From Flammeovirgaceae bacterium UBA6059 (GTDB taxonomy: Bacteria; Bacteroidota; Bacteroidia; Cytophagales; Cyclobacteriaceae): a stretch of 64,000 nt of DNA. Below are positions 1 to 9,120 of this stretch, one piece after another. The stretch spans positions 248,001 through 312,000 of the forward strand of contig DIYH01000024.1 in NCBI GenBank assembly GCA_002435755.1. The letters run 5' to 3'. The position numbers were made by a program, and so were the translations under genes. The number at the start of each line of letters is the position of its first letter. Position 1 is the stretch's first letter. The notes below the pieces were generated by a model. It was given only the letters and a program-made list of their open reading frames with translations. It made no database searches and was not told the origin of the DNA.

Positions 1-454
1 CCTGATAAGGCTGCTTGTCATAAAAGAAGCCTTTAATGCATTGCATTTGCCCCTCAGGGAGCGTTTCAAGACATTTTTTGAGCTGTTGCTCCCGCACCCG
101 GTCTTCGTCTTTTTCCATAGGATGCCAAATGCTATCCGATTCCACAAATTCTGGATCTAAATCTGTCATCGTGGGAGATTTTTTACGTAAAAGCATCAAG
201 CACTGGTTTTTAGTGAGGACATAAAGCCAAACCTTAAATTGCCTGACTTCTCCTTTGTGCTCTTGTCGTAGCAGCTTCTCGAAGATCTCCATAGTGGTGT
301 CCCTGGCAGATTCCTGGTCCTTTAAATACTTCAGACATACCCCATACACCATCAAACGATACCGTTGAAAAAGCACAGCCAGCAAGCGCTTTTCGCTCGT
401 GCTGGTGTAGCGCTCAAACAGATATTCGTCTGATTTGTCAGAGGTAATGTTCAC
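1..454 (-). CDS. RNA polymerase sigma-70 family (ECF-like) factor, 3' end cut off by the window edge
   Basis: Reading the minus strand from a GTG at 454 gives an open frame to the left edge with sigma-factor features. An ALLxxLFxRYRxxVYGVCLKYL-like helix is followed by a D-x-E-x-A-R-D-x-x-M-E-I-F-E-K-L pattern (region 2), and later by LKKCLETLPEGQMQCI, which matches the start of region 4. Such factors direct RNA polymerase to a small regulon. The start is uncertain: the frame stays open upstream of the GTG but has no ATG, and the nearest ATG (about 516) is out of frame. It is divergent from the VWA gene, so the two may be co-regulated (inference). Region 4 is cut off. Confidence 0.75.
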   Translation of the reverse strand, partial: MNITSDKSDEYLFERYTSTSEKRLLAVLFQRYRLMVYGVCLKYLKDQESARDTTMEIFEKLLRQEHKGEVRQFKVWLYVLTKNQCLMLLRKKSPTMTDLDPEFVESDSIWHPMEKDEDRVREQQLKKCLETLPEGQMQCIKGFFYDKQPYQ

Positions 455-842
455 AAAAACGGTGCTGAAGCGATATGCTTGCTTAAAAGTATTTTCTACA
501 TTCCAATTTAGTCATGACCGCCATTCAGTTCGCAGGTGAGGTCATTTTTCTTGAACATCTTTTGCTGGCAATGCAACTCCTTTCATAGGCTGAAGAAGCT
601 TACAGATCACTCTGTTGCAAGACTGACCTCTCAGTATGGAAAGGTTTGTCCATCTCTGTTTGCCTTAATGTTAGATGACAATGAAGCTATATCAGCCCTT
701 CCCATGCGCTGCCTTCATTCCTTAACTCCAGGTCCAGGCCATGCTTTAGCGCTCAAAATCAGGATGTTAACAGAAAGATGAAAAATATTCGTGATCCCTG
801 TATGGAATTTGTGGTAAGGCTGCATCCTAGTCATGAAATCAA
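455..842. other. intergenic region between divergent sigma factor and VWA gene
   Basis: No convincing gene. An 81-codon plus-strand frame at 536-781 has no recognisable motif and an unusual composition, and is judged spurious. The segment must hold the start signals of both divergent genes, but I found no clear TAnnTTTG element. Confidence 0.4.
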
Positions 843-2753
843 ATGAATATGACGATGAAAAAACACATGATTACCTTACTGGCATTGCTCACGGCCCTAC
901 TTTCTTCATTTACGGTATCGGATGAATGGAAAGTCGAAGGGACTATAGTTGATGACCAAACCCGGAAACCTGTCGCCGGAGCTGTAGTGAAACTTGAGGT
1001 AGCTGGTAGACAGACCGTATCTGACGAGAATGGAGAGTTTACGATAGTAGCCCAACGTGGCAACCAGGTCTTGACCATAGAAAAGCAAGGTTACCAAAGT
1101 AAGCGGATAGCCATCAATCACCGACATAAGTTAGAAATCAGCCTACGCTATATCCTGCCGAGAAGAACACGACCTGTAGTTGAAGAGGTGGTGGATGAAG
1201 CAGAAGTGCTGCAAGAAGCGGTAATGATGGAAATGCCTGCCATGAGCAAGAGTCGAGTGCATGGCACTGGTATTACTATGCAGTACGGTGTTCCTCGCGA
1301 TATGCAGTATCCTAACTACAACACCGAAGAGTACGCTACGATCCACGAAAATGCATTCCACAGGCCTCAAGATGAGCCGCTGAGTACATTCTCGATAGAT
1401 GTAGATGCTGCTTCTTACAGCAATGTCCGTAGGTTTTTGCAGCAGGGGCAGTTACCACCAAAAGATGCAGTGCGTGTAGAAGAAATGATCAACTATTTCA
1501 ATTATGACTATACTCAACCGACTGATGGACGACCACTGAGCATTAATACAGAAGCCATGTACGCTCCATGGAATCCTAAGCATCAGCTTGTACAGGTAGG
1601 GATCAAGGGACTTGAGATCAATAAGGATGATCTACCTCCTTCGAACATCGTCTTTTTGCTGGATGTATCAGGGTCTATGAACCAGGCCAACAAACTGCCC
1701 TTACTGAAATCGGCTTACAAGCTTTTAGTGCAACAGTTGCGGGCAGAAGACCGTGTAGCGATTGTGGTTTATGCCGGAGCTGCCGGACTGGTATTGCCTA
1801 GTACAGCAGGGGAAGACAAGACTGCTATCCTTGAGGCCATTGACAAGCTGCAGGCTGGTGGCTCTACGGCTGGTGGCTCAGGTATAGAGTTGGCATATGA
1901 GGTAGCCAGGGACAACTATATCGACGGAGGCAACAACCGTGTGATCCTCGCTACGGACGGTGATTTTAATACCGGCGTGTCGAGCAATGCGCAGATGGAG
2001 CGGCTAATTGAGCAGAAGCGTGAGGAAGGTGTTTTCCTTACTGTATTGGGTTTTGGAATGGGGAACTATAAGGACTCCAAAATGGAAATACTTGCAGATA
2101 AAGGCAATGGTAATTATGCTTATATCGATAATATGTTGGAGGCGAAGAAAGTGCTCGTATCCGAATTTGGAGGAACGCTGTTTACTATCGCCAAGGACGT
2201 GAAGATACAAGTCGAGTTTAACCCGGCAGAGATCCAGGCTTACCGCTTGATTGGCTATGAAAACCGTCGGTTGAACAAAGAAGACTTTAACAATGACAAA
2301 AAGGATGCAGGAGAACTTGGTTCGGGACATACTGTCACTGCCTTATATGAGATTATTCCGGTAGGTGTCGAGAGTGATCTAGTGAATGTAGATCCACTGA
2401 AGTATCAGACCTCTCAATCTACGGTACCCTTGACTAGTGCAGGGGAGTGGATGACGGTGAAAGTACGATACAAAGCCCCTGATGGTGATTCGAGCATGCT
2501 GATCTCAGCGTCAGTGAAGCCCGATGATAGAGAACTTGCTAAGCCAGGTGATAATATTCAGTGGTCATCGACAGTGGCAGCTTTTGGCATGCTGCTCAGA
2601 CAGTCACAGTATGCAGGTGACGCGACATTTGATTCAGTGCTTTCTATGGCCAAGAAAACCAGGGGTGAGGACCCGTTCGGCTACCGAGCTGAGATGATCC
2701 GACTTATCGAGATGGCTGGAATGATGCACAACGAACGTATAATGAACGAGTAA
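843..2753 (+). CDS. VWA domain protein, YfbK-like, with N-terminal carboxypeptidase-regulatory-like domain
   Basis: The 636-residue protein has an N-terminal signal segment (about 1-25). A CarboxypepD-reg-like beta-sandwich (about 30-100, PVAGAVVKLE then VSDENGEF) follows, then a linker and the VWA N-terminal region typical of YfbK (about 155-235, STFSIDVDAASYSNVRRFL). The VWA domain has an intact MIDAS DVSGS at 274-278 and a further ATDGDFN motif. The C-terminal third matches the DUF3520 region of YfbK proteins. The family is envelope-associated and its biochemical role is poorly known. The gene is divergent from a sigma factor, a common pairing. ATGs at 849 and 855 are alternative starts. 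A strong terminator follows. Confidence 0.9.
   Translation: MNMTMKKHMITLLALLTALLSSFTVSDEWKVEGTIVDDQTRKPVAGAVVKLEVAGRQTVSDENGEFTIVAQRGNQVLTIEKQGYQSKRIAINHRHKLEISLRYILPRRTRPVVEEVVDEAEVLQEAVMMEMPAMSKSRVHGTGITMQYGVPRDMQYPNYNTEEYATIHENAFHRPQDEPLSTFSIDVDAASYSNVRRFLQQGQLPPKDAVRVEEMINYFNYDYTQPTDGRPLSINTEAMYAPWNPKHQLVQVGIKGLEINKDDLPPSNIVFLLDVSGSMNQANKLPLLKSAYKLLVQQLRAEDRVAIVVYAGAAGLVLPSTAGEDKTAILEAIDKLQAGGSTAGGSGIELAYEVARDNYIDGGNNRVILATDGDFNTGVSSNAQMERLIEQKREEGVFLTVLGFGMGNYKDSKMEILADKGNGNYAYIDNMLEAKKVLVSEFGGTLFTIAKDVKIQVEFNPAEIQAYRLIGYENRRLNKEDFNNDKKDAGELGSGHTVTALYEIIPVGVESDLVNVDPLKYQTSQSTVPLTSAGEWMTVKVRYKAPDGDSSMLISASVKPDDRELAKPGDNIQWSSTVAAFGMLLRQSQYAGDATFDSVLSMAKKTRGEDPFGYRAEMIRLIEMAGMMHNERIMNE
2356..2365 (+). 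repeat. copy of the over-represented 10-mer TTCCGGTAGG (inside a gene)
   Basis: One of 11 exact copies in the window. Nine are on the + strand, starting at 2356, 9109, 21817, 27484, 38971, 54090, 55210, 60684 and 61844. Two are on the minus strand, at 4076-4085 and 9959-9968. The finding discusses possible meaning. Confidence 0.7.
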
Positions 2754-2795
2754 TCAGCTTAGCTCTGCGTCAGAGCTGGCACTTGGTAGGATACT

Positions 2796-2856
2796 GAGCG
2801 ACTTGGGCATCCGACAGATTGTAACGGTGAAATGCCCAGGTCGCTCTTGTTTTTTT
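2796..2856 (+). terminator. rho-independent terminator after the VWA gene
   Basis: The 15-base arm GAGCGACTTGGGCAT pairs with ATGCCCAGGTCGCTC at 2832-2846 with one wobble. A run of T (2849-2856) follows. A smaller hairpin (AGCTCTG CGT CAGAGCT) lies just before it at 2760-2776. Confidence 0.85.
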
Positions 2857-2939
2857 ATTGCCTACGGTAAGCAATCAATAGCGTAAGCGATGGTGAAACG
2901 TGGGCTCTTTCCAACCTAAAACACTTTACTTCCGTATCA

Positions 2940-2966
2940 TTTGTATATTTGTTTTTCAAATACAAA
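2940..2966 (+). promoter_or_regulatory. candidate promoter -7 element inside an inverted repeat (PadR operator?)
   Basis: TTTGTAT (2940-2946) and ATACAAA (2960-2966) are exact inverted arms. The longer halves TTTGTATATTTG and CAAATACAAA are complementary except for a two-base gap. The Bacteroidota -7 consensus TAnnTTTG is matched by TATATTTG at 2944-2951, inside the left arm. The PadR start codon lies 22 bases downstream. This layout fits autorepression by PadR; the regulator-site link is inference. Confidence 0.55.
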
Positions 2967-2972
2967 AGAAAT

Positions 2973-3290
2973 ATGGCAAATGATTTTTTGAATGGGCTGG
3001 AGGAGCTGGTATTACTTAGTATCGTTGTATTGCATCCTGATGCCTATGCCTATGCCATAAAAAAGGAGATCAATGATCAGGCAGGACAACAAGTATCTCT
3101 GGCGTCCATTCATACAGTGCTCTATCGGATGGAAAACAAGGGCTGGGTCCAAAGTGAATTGGGGGGACAGAGCGAAAAGCGGGGAGGACGCAGCAAGCGG
3201 TTGTTTACGGCGACCAGTGCTGGTACAGAGATGCTGAAATCGACCCAAATCGCCCGGAACAACCTATGGGGAAAGATCAACACCATATAA
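2973..3290 (+). CDS. PadR family transcriptional regulator
   Basis: The 105-residue protein (ATG at 2973; an upstream in-frame TTG at 2949 falls inside the promoter repeat and is rejected) is a winged-helix PadR regulator. It has LEELVLLSIVVL, YAYAIKKEI, then SLASIHTVLYRMENKGWV for the recognition helix and the wing, ending in KRLFTATSAGTEML. The length is normal for the family. It overlaps the next gene by 25 bases, so the two are translationally coupled. In Cytophagales PadR commonly precedes this type of permease and probably controls its expression (family context plus inference). Confidence 0.9.
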   Translation: MANDFLNGLEELVLLSIVVLHPDAYAYAIKKEINDQAGQQVSLASIHTVLYRMENKGWVQSELGGQSEKRGGRSKRLFTATSAGTEMLKSTQIARNNLWGKINTI

Positions 3291-5947
3291 AGCCGGTTCC
3301 ACCGAGATTTGCCATATGGCTACTCGAGCTCTTCTGTGCCTCCTACTGGCTTGATGAGATCTTAGGTGATATGGAAGAGGCTTTTTTGGAAAACTATGCC
3401 ACTAAGGGCAAATCCTTTGCCATAGTGGCCTACTACTGGACAGTGCTGACATTTCTCCGTCCCCACATCATTCGCCCCAACACGCAATACTCAAAAACAG
3501 GACTCGATATGCTCTACAATTACCTCACCTCCGCTGTTCGCAATCTCAGAAAGAACAAGATCTATTCGACGATCAATTTCACAGGTCTTTCAGTTGGGAT
3601 ATGCTGTTGTGTTTTGATTTCGCTATACGTGCATCATGAGTCACAGTATGACACCTTTTTTGATGATGCTGATCGTATCTATCGTGTGGCGCTGGAGCGG
3701 CAGTATCCTGACCACACGCGGTTTTTTGCCACATCGCCTGTGAATATGGCGGAGGTACTTAAAGAGAACTACCCTCAGGTTGAGAATGCCACGCGTCTTC
3801 ACAGGCTATTCTTTCAAAGCAGTGTTGATGTGACTATTGGTGATCAGAATTTTGCCGAGCATGATTTTCTTTTTGCCGATGAGCAGTTTTTTGATGTTTT
3901 CTCATTTGAGTTTGTCGAAGGCACTGGTATGGATGCCCTTGATGATCCCGGCAAGATCGTGCTTACCGAGTCTACCGCGTTGAAGTACTTTGGGAATGCC
4001 TCCGCTCTCGGCCGGACTGTTTTATTGGATACCGCAAGTTTTATAATCTCCGGTGTGATTCGTGACCTACCGGAAAATTCGCATATGAAGTTTGACGTGT
4101 TGGGTTCGATCTGGCAGCTTACTTTTCTGGACAATGCCAGAGAGACCAACAGTTGGATCAACCCCTGGTTGAATACTTATGTCAAGCTCAAACCCGGTAT
4201 TCCAAAAGAGACTTTGCAGTCAGAGCTACCGCAAATGGTGAAGGACTTTGGCTTTGCCAGTATCCAGCGTCAGCTCAACATTTCGGCAGAGGAGTATGAG
4301 TCTTCAGGACATGGTTTTCACTATTTCATGCAGCCACTTACTGACATTCATTTGCATTCCAATCTTGATGCCGAGATCCAGGCCAATGGCAATGTGATGT
4401 ACGTTTATTTGCTCTCAGTTATTGTTATTTTCATTCTGATCATCTCATGTATCAATTTTATCAATCTTGCTACCGCAAAATCATCCGAGCGTGCAAAGGA
4501 GGTGGGTGTACGGAAAGTAATGGGTGGTACACGCACTCAACTGGTCTCACAGTTCCTGGTGGAGTCCGTGTTGATCACATTCATCGCTACCCTGCTGGGA
4601 ATAGTGTTGAGCTATATACTACTACCTTCTTTCAATCAACTCATTGATAAGTCCCTTACTATCGCTCCGCTCCTTCAACCAGTAGTGTTAGTGTTAATTA
4701 TATCGTTCATATTTCTACTCGGCATCATCGCCGGACTTTATCCGGCTTTCATGCTGTCCAATTTCAGACCGACCGCTGTACTCAAAGGCAGTTTTAGGAC
4801 CAGTAATAGTGGAGTCTGGTTGAGGAATAGTCTTATTGTTTTTCAGTTCTTCATCTCAGCGATAATGATCACTGGTACCCTTGTGCTCAACAAACAACTC
4901 AGGTACATCAATAAGAAAGACCTGGGTTTTGAGAAAGACAATACGCTTATAGTTAGGAATAGCAGCTACCTCGCTGAGAACTGGCAGGTTTTTCGTACGA
5001 GGTTAGAAGCTGACCCTGGAGTAGATTTTGTACTTGGGGGCTTTGGTCTACCGGGCGATTTCCTCGGAAACTCGATCATGGAGGCACAGAATCCCGAATA
5101 CCCCGCGCTCAGAGTGTACACAAACACCATTGATGAGCATTACATTCCTGGTCTGGGCATGCACATCAAGGAAGGAAGAAACTTCGATATCAATTTCAAT
5201 GATTCATTGTCTGTATTGATCAACGAGGCAGCTGCAGATCTTATTGGTGGAGTAGGTTTAGTTGGCACCCAGTTGCGACCTACCAATACACAACCTAACC
5301 AGGCAGATGCCTACACAATTATCGGGATCGTTGAGGACTTCCACCAACAGTCACTGCATTCGCAGATACAGCCACTATTGTTTTTCAAAAGAGGTGAGCA
5401 GTTCCCACCATTTAATATGGCAGTTAAGCTGAATTCCAATGAAAACATTGCTAATCAGATCGCCAAAGTGGAGTCATTGTGGACAGAGTTGGTATCTGAA
5501 GCACCATTCACATACACCTTTCTCGATGATCATTTGGATCAGCTTTATGAAGGAGACAACAAGAGTCAGGACATCTTCGGAGTATTTACTATGGCAGCGA
5601 TCATTATGGCCTGTGTTGGACTATTTGGCTTGAGTGCTTATGTTGCTCAGCAGCGCACCAAAGAGATCGGCGTTCGAAAGGTACTTGGTGCGAGTATAGG
5701 CAACATCATACTATTGTTGTCTGCCGACTTCACCAAGCTAATTGTAGTGGCTTATGCCCTGGCTATCCCGGCTGTTTACTATGGGATGTCTGAGTGGCTG
5801 GATAGCTTTGCCTACCACACTAATGTTGATGTTTTCACCGTCTTGATAGCGGGCCTGTTGACATTGGTACTGGCCTGGCTCACGACGGCCTATCAGTCGA
5901 TAAAGGCCGGACTGGTCAATCCGACTAAGAGCCTAAGAAGTGAATAA
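3266..5947 (+). CDS. ABC transporter permease, MacB/FtsX type with permease prefix domain
   Basis: The 893-residue protein begins with a soluble 'permease prefix' segment (about 10-70, with FCASYWLDEILGDMEEAF). A first membrane helix at about 104-122 is followed by a MacB-like periplasmic domain, three helices, a second periplasmic domain and three more helices. The FtsX signatures KEVGVRKVMGG (about 410) and KEIGVRKVLGA (about 800) head the two membrane bundles. Such proteins pair with a LolD/MacB-like ATPase to move or extract lipophilic or peptide substrates. No ATPase gene is nearby, so the partner must be elsewhere. It overlaps padR, and its substrate is unknown. Confidence 0.9.
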   Translation: MGKDQHHIKPVPPRFAIWLLELFCASYWLDEILGDMEEAFLENYATKGKSFAIVAYYWTVLTFLRPHIIRPNTQYSKTGLDMLYNYLTSAVRNLRKNKIYSTINFTGLSVGICCCVLISLYVHHESQYDTFFDDADRIYRVALERQYPDHTRFFATSPVNMAEVLKENYPQVENATRLHRLFFQSSVDVTIGDQNFAEHDFLFADEQFFDVFSFEFVEGTGMDALDDPGKIVLTESTALKYFGNASALGRTVLLDTASFIISGVIRDLPENSHMKFDVLGSIWQLTFLDNARETNSWINPWLNTYVKLKPGIPKETLQSELPQMVKDFGFASIQRQLNISAEEYESSGHGFHYFMQPLTDIHLHSNLDAEIQANGNVMYVYLLSVIVIFILIISCINFINLATAKSSERAKEVGVRKVMGGTRTQLVSQFLVESVLITFIATLLGIVLSYILLPSFNQLIDKSLTIAPLLQPVVLVLIISFIFLLGIIAGLYPAFMLSNFRPTAVLKGSFRTSNSGVWLRNSLIVFQFFISAIMITGTLVLNKQLRYINKKDLGFEKDNTLIVRNSSYLAENWQVFRTRLEADPGVDFVLGGFGLPGDFLGNSIMEAQNPEYPALRVYTNTIDEHYIPGLGMHIKEGRNFDINFNDSLSVLINEAAADLIGGVGLVGTQLRPTNTQPNQADAYTIIGIVEDFHQQSLHSQIQPLLFFKRGEQFPPFNMAVKLNSNENIANQIAKVESLWTELVSEAPFTYTFLDDHLDQLYEGDNKSQDIFGVFTMAAIIMACVGLFGLSAYVAQQRTKEIGVRKVLGASIGNIILLLSADFTKLIVVAYALAIPAVYYGMSEWLDSFAYHTNVDVFTVLIAGLLTLVLAWLTTAYQSIKAGLVNPTKSLRSE
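4076..4085 (-). repeat. TTCCGGTAGG copy in minus orientation (inside the permease gene)
   Basis: CCTACCGGAA on the + strand, inside the permease gene. It encodes part of a Leu-Pro-Glu tripeptide. Confidence 0.6.
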
Positions 5948-5956
5948 GTTGGAGTG

Positions 5957-6334
5957 TCAGTCCAGTTGATCGATAAACTGTTGCTTTCTGATCTTCACCG
6001 CTATAATCGAATAGCGCATCAAATAGAACAATGCTCCAAACAGCAATATTGCTCCCAGAAAAAGTAATGCTTCTGGAATGATATTTTCTGATAGGACAGC
6101 TTTGAGGATACCTGATAATACTAGTGCACCACTACAGAAATATAGTCCGACCAGCGCTCGATTGAGCCGTGTGAGTTGGTCTATTTTCTTTTGGATCAGC
6201 TGCTTGTATTCTGTACAGTTTTCCTTGATGAGACTGGCAATCTCATTGCTGAGGTTAGCCACCAGACTCGCCGTGGACATGATCAAAAGGCCAACACCGG
6301 GCAGTATGGTGATAGGAATATACCATTCAGTCAT
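5957..6334 (-). CDS. small membrane protein, DUF2721-like
   Basis: The 125-residue protein has a first hydrophobic helix (about 5-27), a polar helical loop with KENCTEYKQLIQKKIDQLTRLNRAL, and two further helices (about 62-80 and 88-108). The pattern of helix, charged coil and helix pair resembles DUF2721 membrane proteins, whose function is unknown. It starts 18 bases after the UPF0114 gene, so the two probably share a transcript. It converges with the ABC permease gene with only 9 bases between stops. Confidence 0.6.
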   Translation of the reverse strand: MTEWYIPITILPGVGLLIMSTASLVANLSNEIASLIKENCTEYKQLIQKKIDQLTRLNRALVGLYFCSGALVLSGILKAVLSENIIPEALLFLGAILLFGALFYLMRYSIIAVKIRKQQFIDQLD

Positions 6335-6352
6335 TGAAGAATTTGATCTGGA

Positions 6353-6949
6353 CTAATGCTCTTCCTTTTTCTCTCCTTCTTCTCCCTCTTCGTGCTCGGT
6401 GACCAAAGCATGTTTGCCATGGAGATAGGAGTGAGTGATCTTCTCTGTTTGAGATAGCAGCAAAGCAGAAACGATGAATACCATGTGTATCACGATCTCT
6501 ATGATAATACCTTCAGAGCTGGCTTTCTGTACCGCATCACGATAGTCTATAAATGTCTTGAGCAATTGTACACCGGAGATAGAAGCAAGAGAAGTAGCCA
6601 ACTTGATCTTTAGTTGTCCGGCATCCAGATCCTCAAGCCAGAGCGGCTTGTCCTCGTGCATGTCCACATCTATGCGGCTGGTAAAGATGGAATATCCACC
6701 TATGGTTACCATTACTACCAGGTTCATCACCATACTGATGTCAACCAATCCGAGAATACTCAACATCATCTTAGTTTCCGATAGGGTGAACATCTCGTGA
6801 AATAGATGTAGCAGCTCTTCGAAAAATTTCACTAAGTAAATGAAGGCACCAATGATCAATCCACCATAGAGAGGCGCCTGTACCCATCGACCCCAAAAGA
6901 CGAATCCTTCAAAAAATTCTTCAAGTTTCTTTAAGCCGGTGTTAGCCAT
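6353..6949 (-). CDS. UPF0114 (YqhA-like) membrane protein
   Basis: The 198-residue protein closely follows the YqhA/UPF0114 pattern. It has GRWVQAPLYGGLIIGAFIY (helix 1), FTLSETKMMLSILGLVDISM, NLVVMVTIGGYSIFTSRIDV and LKIKLATSLASISGVQLLKTF, then a last helix. Three to four membrane segments are visible, and the C-terminus is an acidic/lysine-rich tail (EEGEEGEKKEEH). Family function is not established. It is first in a likely two-gene operon with the DUF2721-like gene. Confidence 0.9.
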   Translation of the reverse strand: MANTGLKKLEEFFEGFVFWGRWVQAPLYGGLIIGAFIYLVKFFEELLHLFHEMFTLSETKMMLSILGLVDISMVMNLVVMVTIGGYSIFTSRIDVDMHEDKPLWLEDLDAGQLKIKLATSLASISGVQLLKTFIDYRDAVQKASSEGIIIEIVIHMVFIVSALLLSQTEKITHSYLHGKHALVTEHEEGEEGEKKEEH

Positions 6950-7076
6950 GTGTTTAAGGTCGTTTCGTGAATGGAAATCGTTAATGCACTCAAACCAAAT
7001 TTAGTTTTATTTTCTTTTCGTGAGATGGATAACTGATATTTTTTGGATTTAGCAAATCAGTAAGGGAGCCAGGTAA

Positions 7077-7460
7077 CTACTGCATTACTACATATGTCCC
7101 TAACAGATAATCATGAAGTCCCTGCTTGCGTTTGTTGAGGGCAATCATGGTAAACCCGCCTAAGGCAATCGCGGCAGACAGGAACTTGAGTAATATCCTC
7201 AGCAATGCTATCGAGAAAGACAGCCGCTCGCCTTGACGATCAACCACTTTGAGCTGATGATATCGCTTACCAAGTGTAGCCTGATAGATCGAACTTTCAA
7301 GTCCGGCATGATATCCAATGACTGTAGTAAAGCAAACAGCATAAAAAACCATATTGTCATCGATCGCCATACTCAGGGGAAAGAGTACCAGTACCAATAC
7401 CGTCAGATCGATGTTGTATGCAGTGAGCCGTTTCCAGAATGAAGCGTAATTCAAATCCAT
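7077..7460 (-). CDS. RDD family membrane protein
   Basis: This 127-residue RDD protein has FWKRLTAYNIDLTVLVLVL at the start. The R and D of the family-naming motif are there, the second D lying in the first helix. A GYHAGLESSIYQATLGKRYHQLKVVD segment with the usual TxGK follows, and then two hydrophobic stretches, the last with GGFTMIALNKRKQGLHDYL. The ATG at 7460 is preferred over an upstream TTG at 7469. RDD proteins are inner-membrane proteins, sometimes linked to ion transport; the role here is unknown. Confidence 0.85.
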   Translation of the reverse strand: MDLNYASFWKRLTAYNIDLTVLVLVLFPLSMAIDDNMVFYAVCFTTVIGYHAGLESSIYQATLGKRYHQLKVVDRQGERLSFSIALLRILLKFLSAAIALGGFTMIALNKRKQGLHDYLLGTYVVMQ

Positions 7461-7571
7461 GATTGTCAAGAGGATACGAAAATAGGATGGAAGTCAATAC
7501 GGGAATGAGCCTTCTTAATTATTTTCATATATTGATACATATTTTTTCCCTAAACCTTAACTAATCAACTT

Positions 7572-8099
7572 ATGAAAGTACTCGGCAAAATCTTGTTGGG
7601 ATTGGTAATCGTAGTGGTGTTGGTAGCAGTAGTTGGATTTTTACTACCCAGAGAAGTTCACCTGGAGAGGTCTATAACTGTAGATGCTCAACCCACTGAG
7701 GTCTACCAGGCCATCAATGACTTCCAAAACTTTAATAAATGGTCGCCCTGGGCCAAAATTGATCCTAACACTACCTATGATTATAGCGGACCAAGCTCAG
7801 GCGTAGGAGCTAAGATGAGTTGGACTAGTGACCATCCTGATGTGGGCAGTGGTAGCCAGGAGATCATAGAGAGTGTCCCTAATCAGAAGGTGACCAATGT
7901 ACTGCTCTTTGATGGCTTTGAGCCTTCTCACGCTTCTCTGATCATAGAGCCATCGGGCAATGGGTCCAGCGTGACCTGGACTTTCGATGGAGATATGGGT
8001 AACAATCCTATTGGTCGCTACTTTGGCCTCTTCATGGAGGACATGTTAGGCCCTCAGTACGAAGAGGGGCTGGGCAATCTGAAGAATATGTTGGAGTAA
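7572..8099 (+). CDS. SRPBCC family protein with N-terminal membrane anchor
   Basis: Residues 5-26 form a hydrophobic anchor (KILLGLVIVVVLVAVVGFLL). The rest is a START/polyketide-cyclase-like fold: VHLERSITVDAQPTEVYQAINDF, NKWSPWAKIDP, a central GVGAKMSWTS strand and a C-terminal helix ending GLGNLKNMLE. This layout is common in Bacteroidota SRPBCC proteins, which probably bind a hydrophobic ligand in the envelope. It is monocistronic, with a terminator 26 bases past the stop. Confidence 0.85.
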   Translation: MKVLGKILLGLVIVVVLVAVVGFLLPREVHLERSITVDAQPTEVYQAINDFQNFNKWSPWAKIDPNTTYDYSGPSSGVGAKMSWTSDHPDVGSGSQEIIESVPNQKVTNVLLFDGFEPSHASLIIEPSGNGSSVTWTFDGDMGNNPIGRYFGLFMEDMLGPQYEEGLGNLKNMLE

Positions 8100-8124
8100 C
8101 AAAAGTTATTAGCAACAATGGAAT

Positions 8125-8156
8125 AGAGGCTATCAGGAAAAGGTAGCCTCTTTTAT
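8125..8156 (+). terminator. rho-independent terminator between convergent genes
   Basis: GAGGCTA (8126-8132) pairs with TAGCCTC (8144-8150) across an 11-base loop, followed by TTTTATTTTA. The stop codon of the convergent ATP-grasp gene overlaps the T-rich tail. Confidence 0.8.
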
Positions 8157-9028
8157 TTTATTCCAAAGTAGTAGCAAATACTCGCCGAGAAGCGTCTTTT
8201 AATGTCTTCTGTCATCAAGAACAACTCAGGTTCTATCAACTCAAGCTCCATTAGCATTGGTGATCCCTCGTGCACAACTATATCTACTCTAGCGTAAAGG
8301 CAGTTTAGCTCAAGCTGAGCCAACACGCTATTGGCAAAATCAATGACTGACTTATCAGGAATGTCCTGGGTGTAGCTGCCACCAAACTCTGCCTGTACCC
8401 GATACTCTCCTTTGCTTGCCTTTTTGATCACAGCATGACTGTATAGCTTGTTGAAGTATACGAGTGACCACTCACCTGCCGTACTAATGGTGGGTATGTA
8501 CTCCTGCAAAAGCATGTCTTTTTGCTGGAGCAGTGATGCTATTTCATGCTTTTTCTGAGCCAGGAGCTCAGGAGTTAACTTAAATGTCTGATAGGCCGTG
8601 GCTGAAACAGCAGGCTTGATGATAAAATCGGACCATTCAGTCTTGAGTTCGTGAGCACTCGCTCCACGAGAAAGAAATAGGGTGAGGGGGATACTTATGT
8701 CTTTCTGAGCCAGTTCATGAAGGTAGAATTTGTGACTGTTCCACTTTAAAAGCTCCTTTGGGTTACCTACAATGATTCCCAGGTCTGCCAGCATGTCGAT
8801 CCATTCTAAAAACCTGTTATGCTGCTGATGATAATCCCAGATGGTCCGGACCAAAATACCATCAAACTTAGACCATACGATAGTAGGATCATTCCAGACT
8901 ACCGGCAGTGCTTCGACTCCATTTTCTGACAGAGACTTGATTAAGTACCTCTCGCTATCGATCAAGTCGGGCTGAGTGCTACAGGTAGCAATAGCAAGAC
9001 GAAAATCGCTGGTAGACGACCTATCCAT
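8153..9028 (-). CDS. ATP-grasp domain protein (glutathione synthetase / RimK-like fold)
   Basis: The 291-residue protein has a Rossmann-like N-terminus (LAIATCSTQPD). In the ATP-grasp core are FIIKPAVSATAY (Lys138 as ATP-binding lysine), LLQEYIPTI (Glu176), GEWSLVYF (186-192), ARVDIV (Arg247, Asp249) and the metal-binding MELELIEPELF (260-270). This matches small bacterial ATP-grasp proteins that join a carboxylate to an amine. The substrate is unknown and there is no partner gene nearby. The 279 bases upstream hold LacI-operator-like boxes that could also concern this gene. Confidence 0.8.
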   Translation of the reverse strand: MDRSSTSDFRLAIATCSTQPDLIDSERYLIKSLSENGVEALPVVWNDPTIVWSKFDGILVRTIWDYHQQHNRFLEWIDMLADLGIIVGNPKELLKWNSHKFYLHELAQKDISIPLTLFLSRGASAHELKTEWSDFIIKPAVSATAYQTFKLTPELLAQKKHEIASLLQQKDMLLQEYIPTISTAGEWSLVYFNKLYSHAVIKKASKGEYRVQAEFGGSYTQDIPDKSVIDFANSVLAQLELNCLYARVDIVVHEGSPMLMELELIEPELFLMTEDIKRRFSASICYYFGIK

Positions 9029-9108
9029 ACTTCAAGAGGATTTGAGGGTTTAGGAGGGGAACTGAGAGGATCAAGTGAATTTTTTTTTCGAAATGCTGAT
9101 TTTTTTCA

Positions 9109-9118
9109 TTCCGGTAGG
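9109..9118 (+). repeat. TTCCGGTAGG copy in an intergenic region
   Basis: Exact copy outside any gene, three bases before the first AAACGYTTGCA box. Confidence 0.7.
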
Positions 9119-9120
9119 TG

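Noticed and set aside
536..781. 81-codon plus-strand frame upstream of the VWA gene
   Set aside because: No motif, no signal peptide and unusual composition; it sits in the presumed promoter region.
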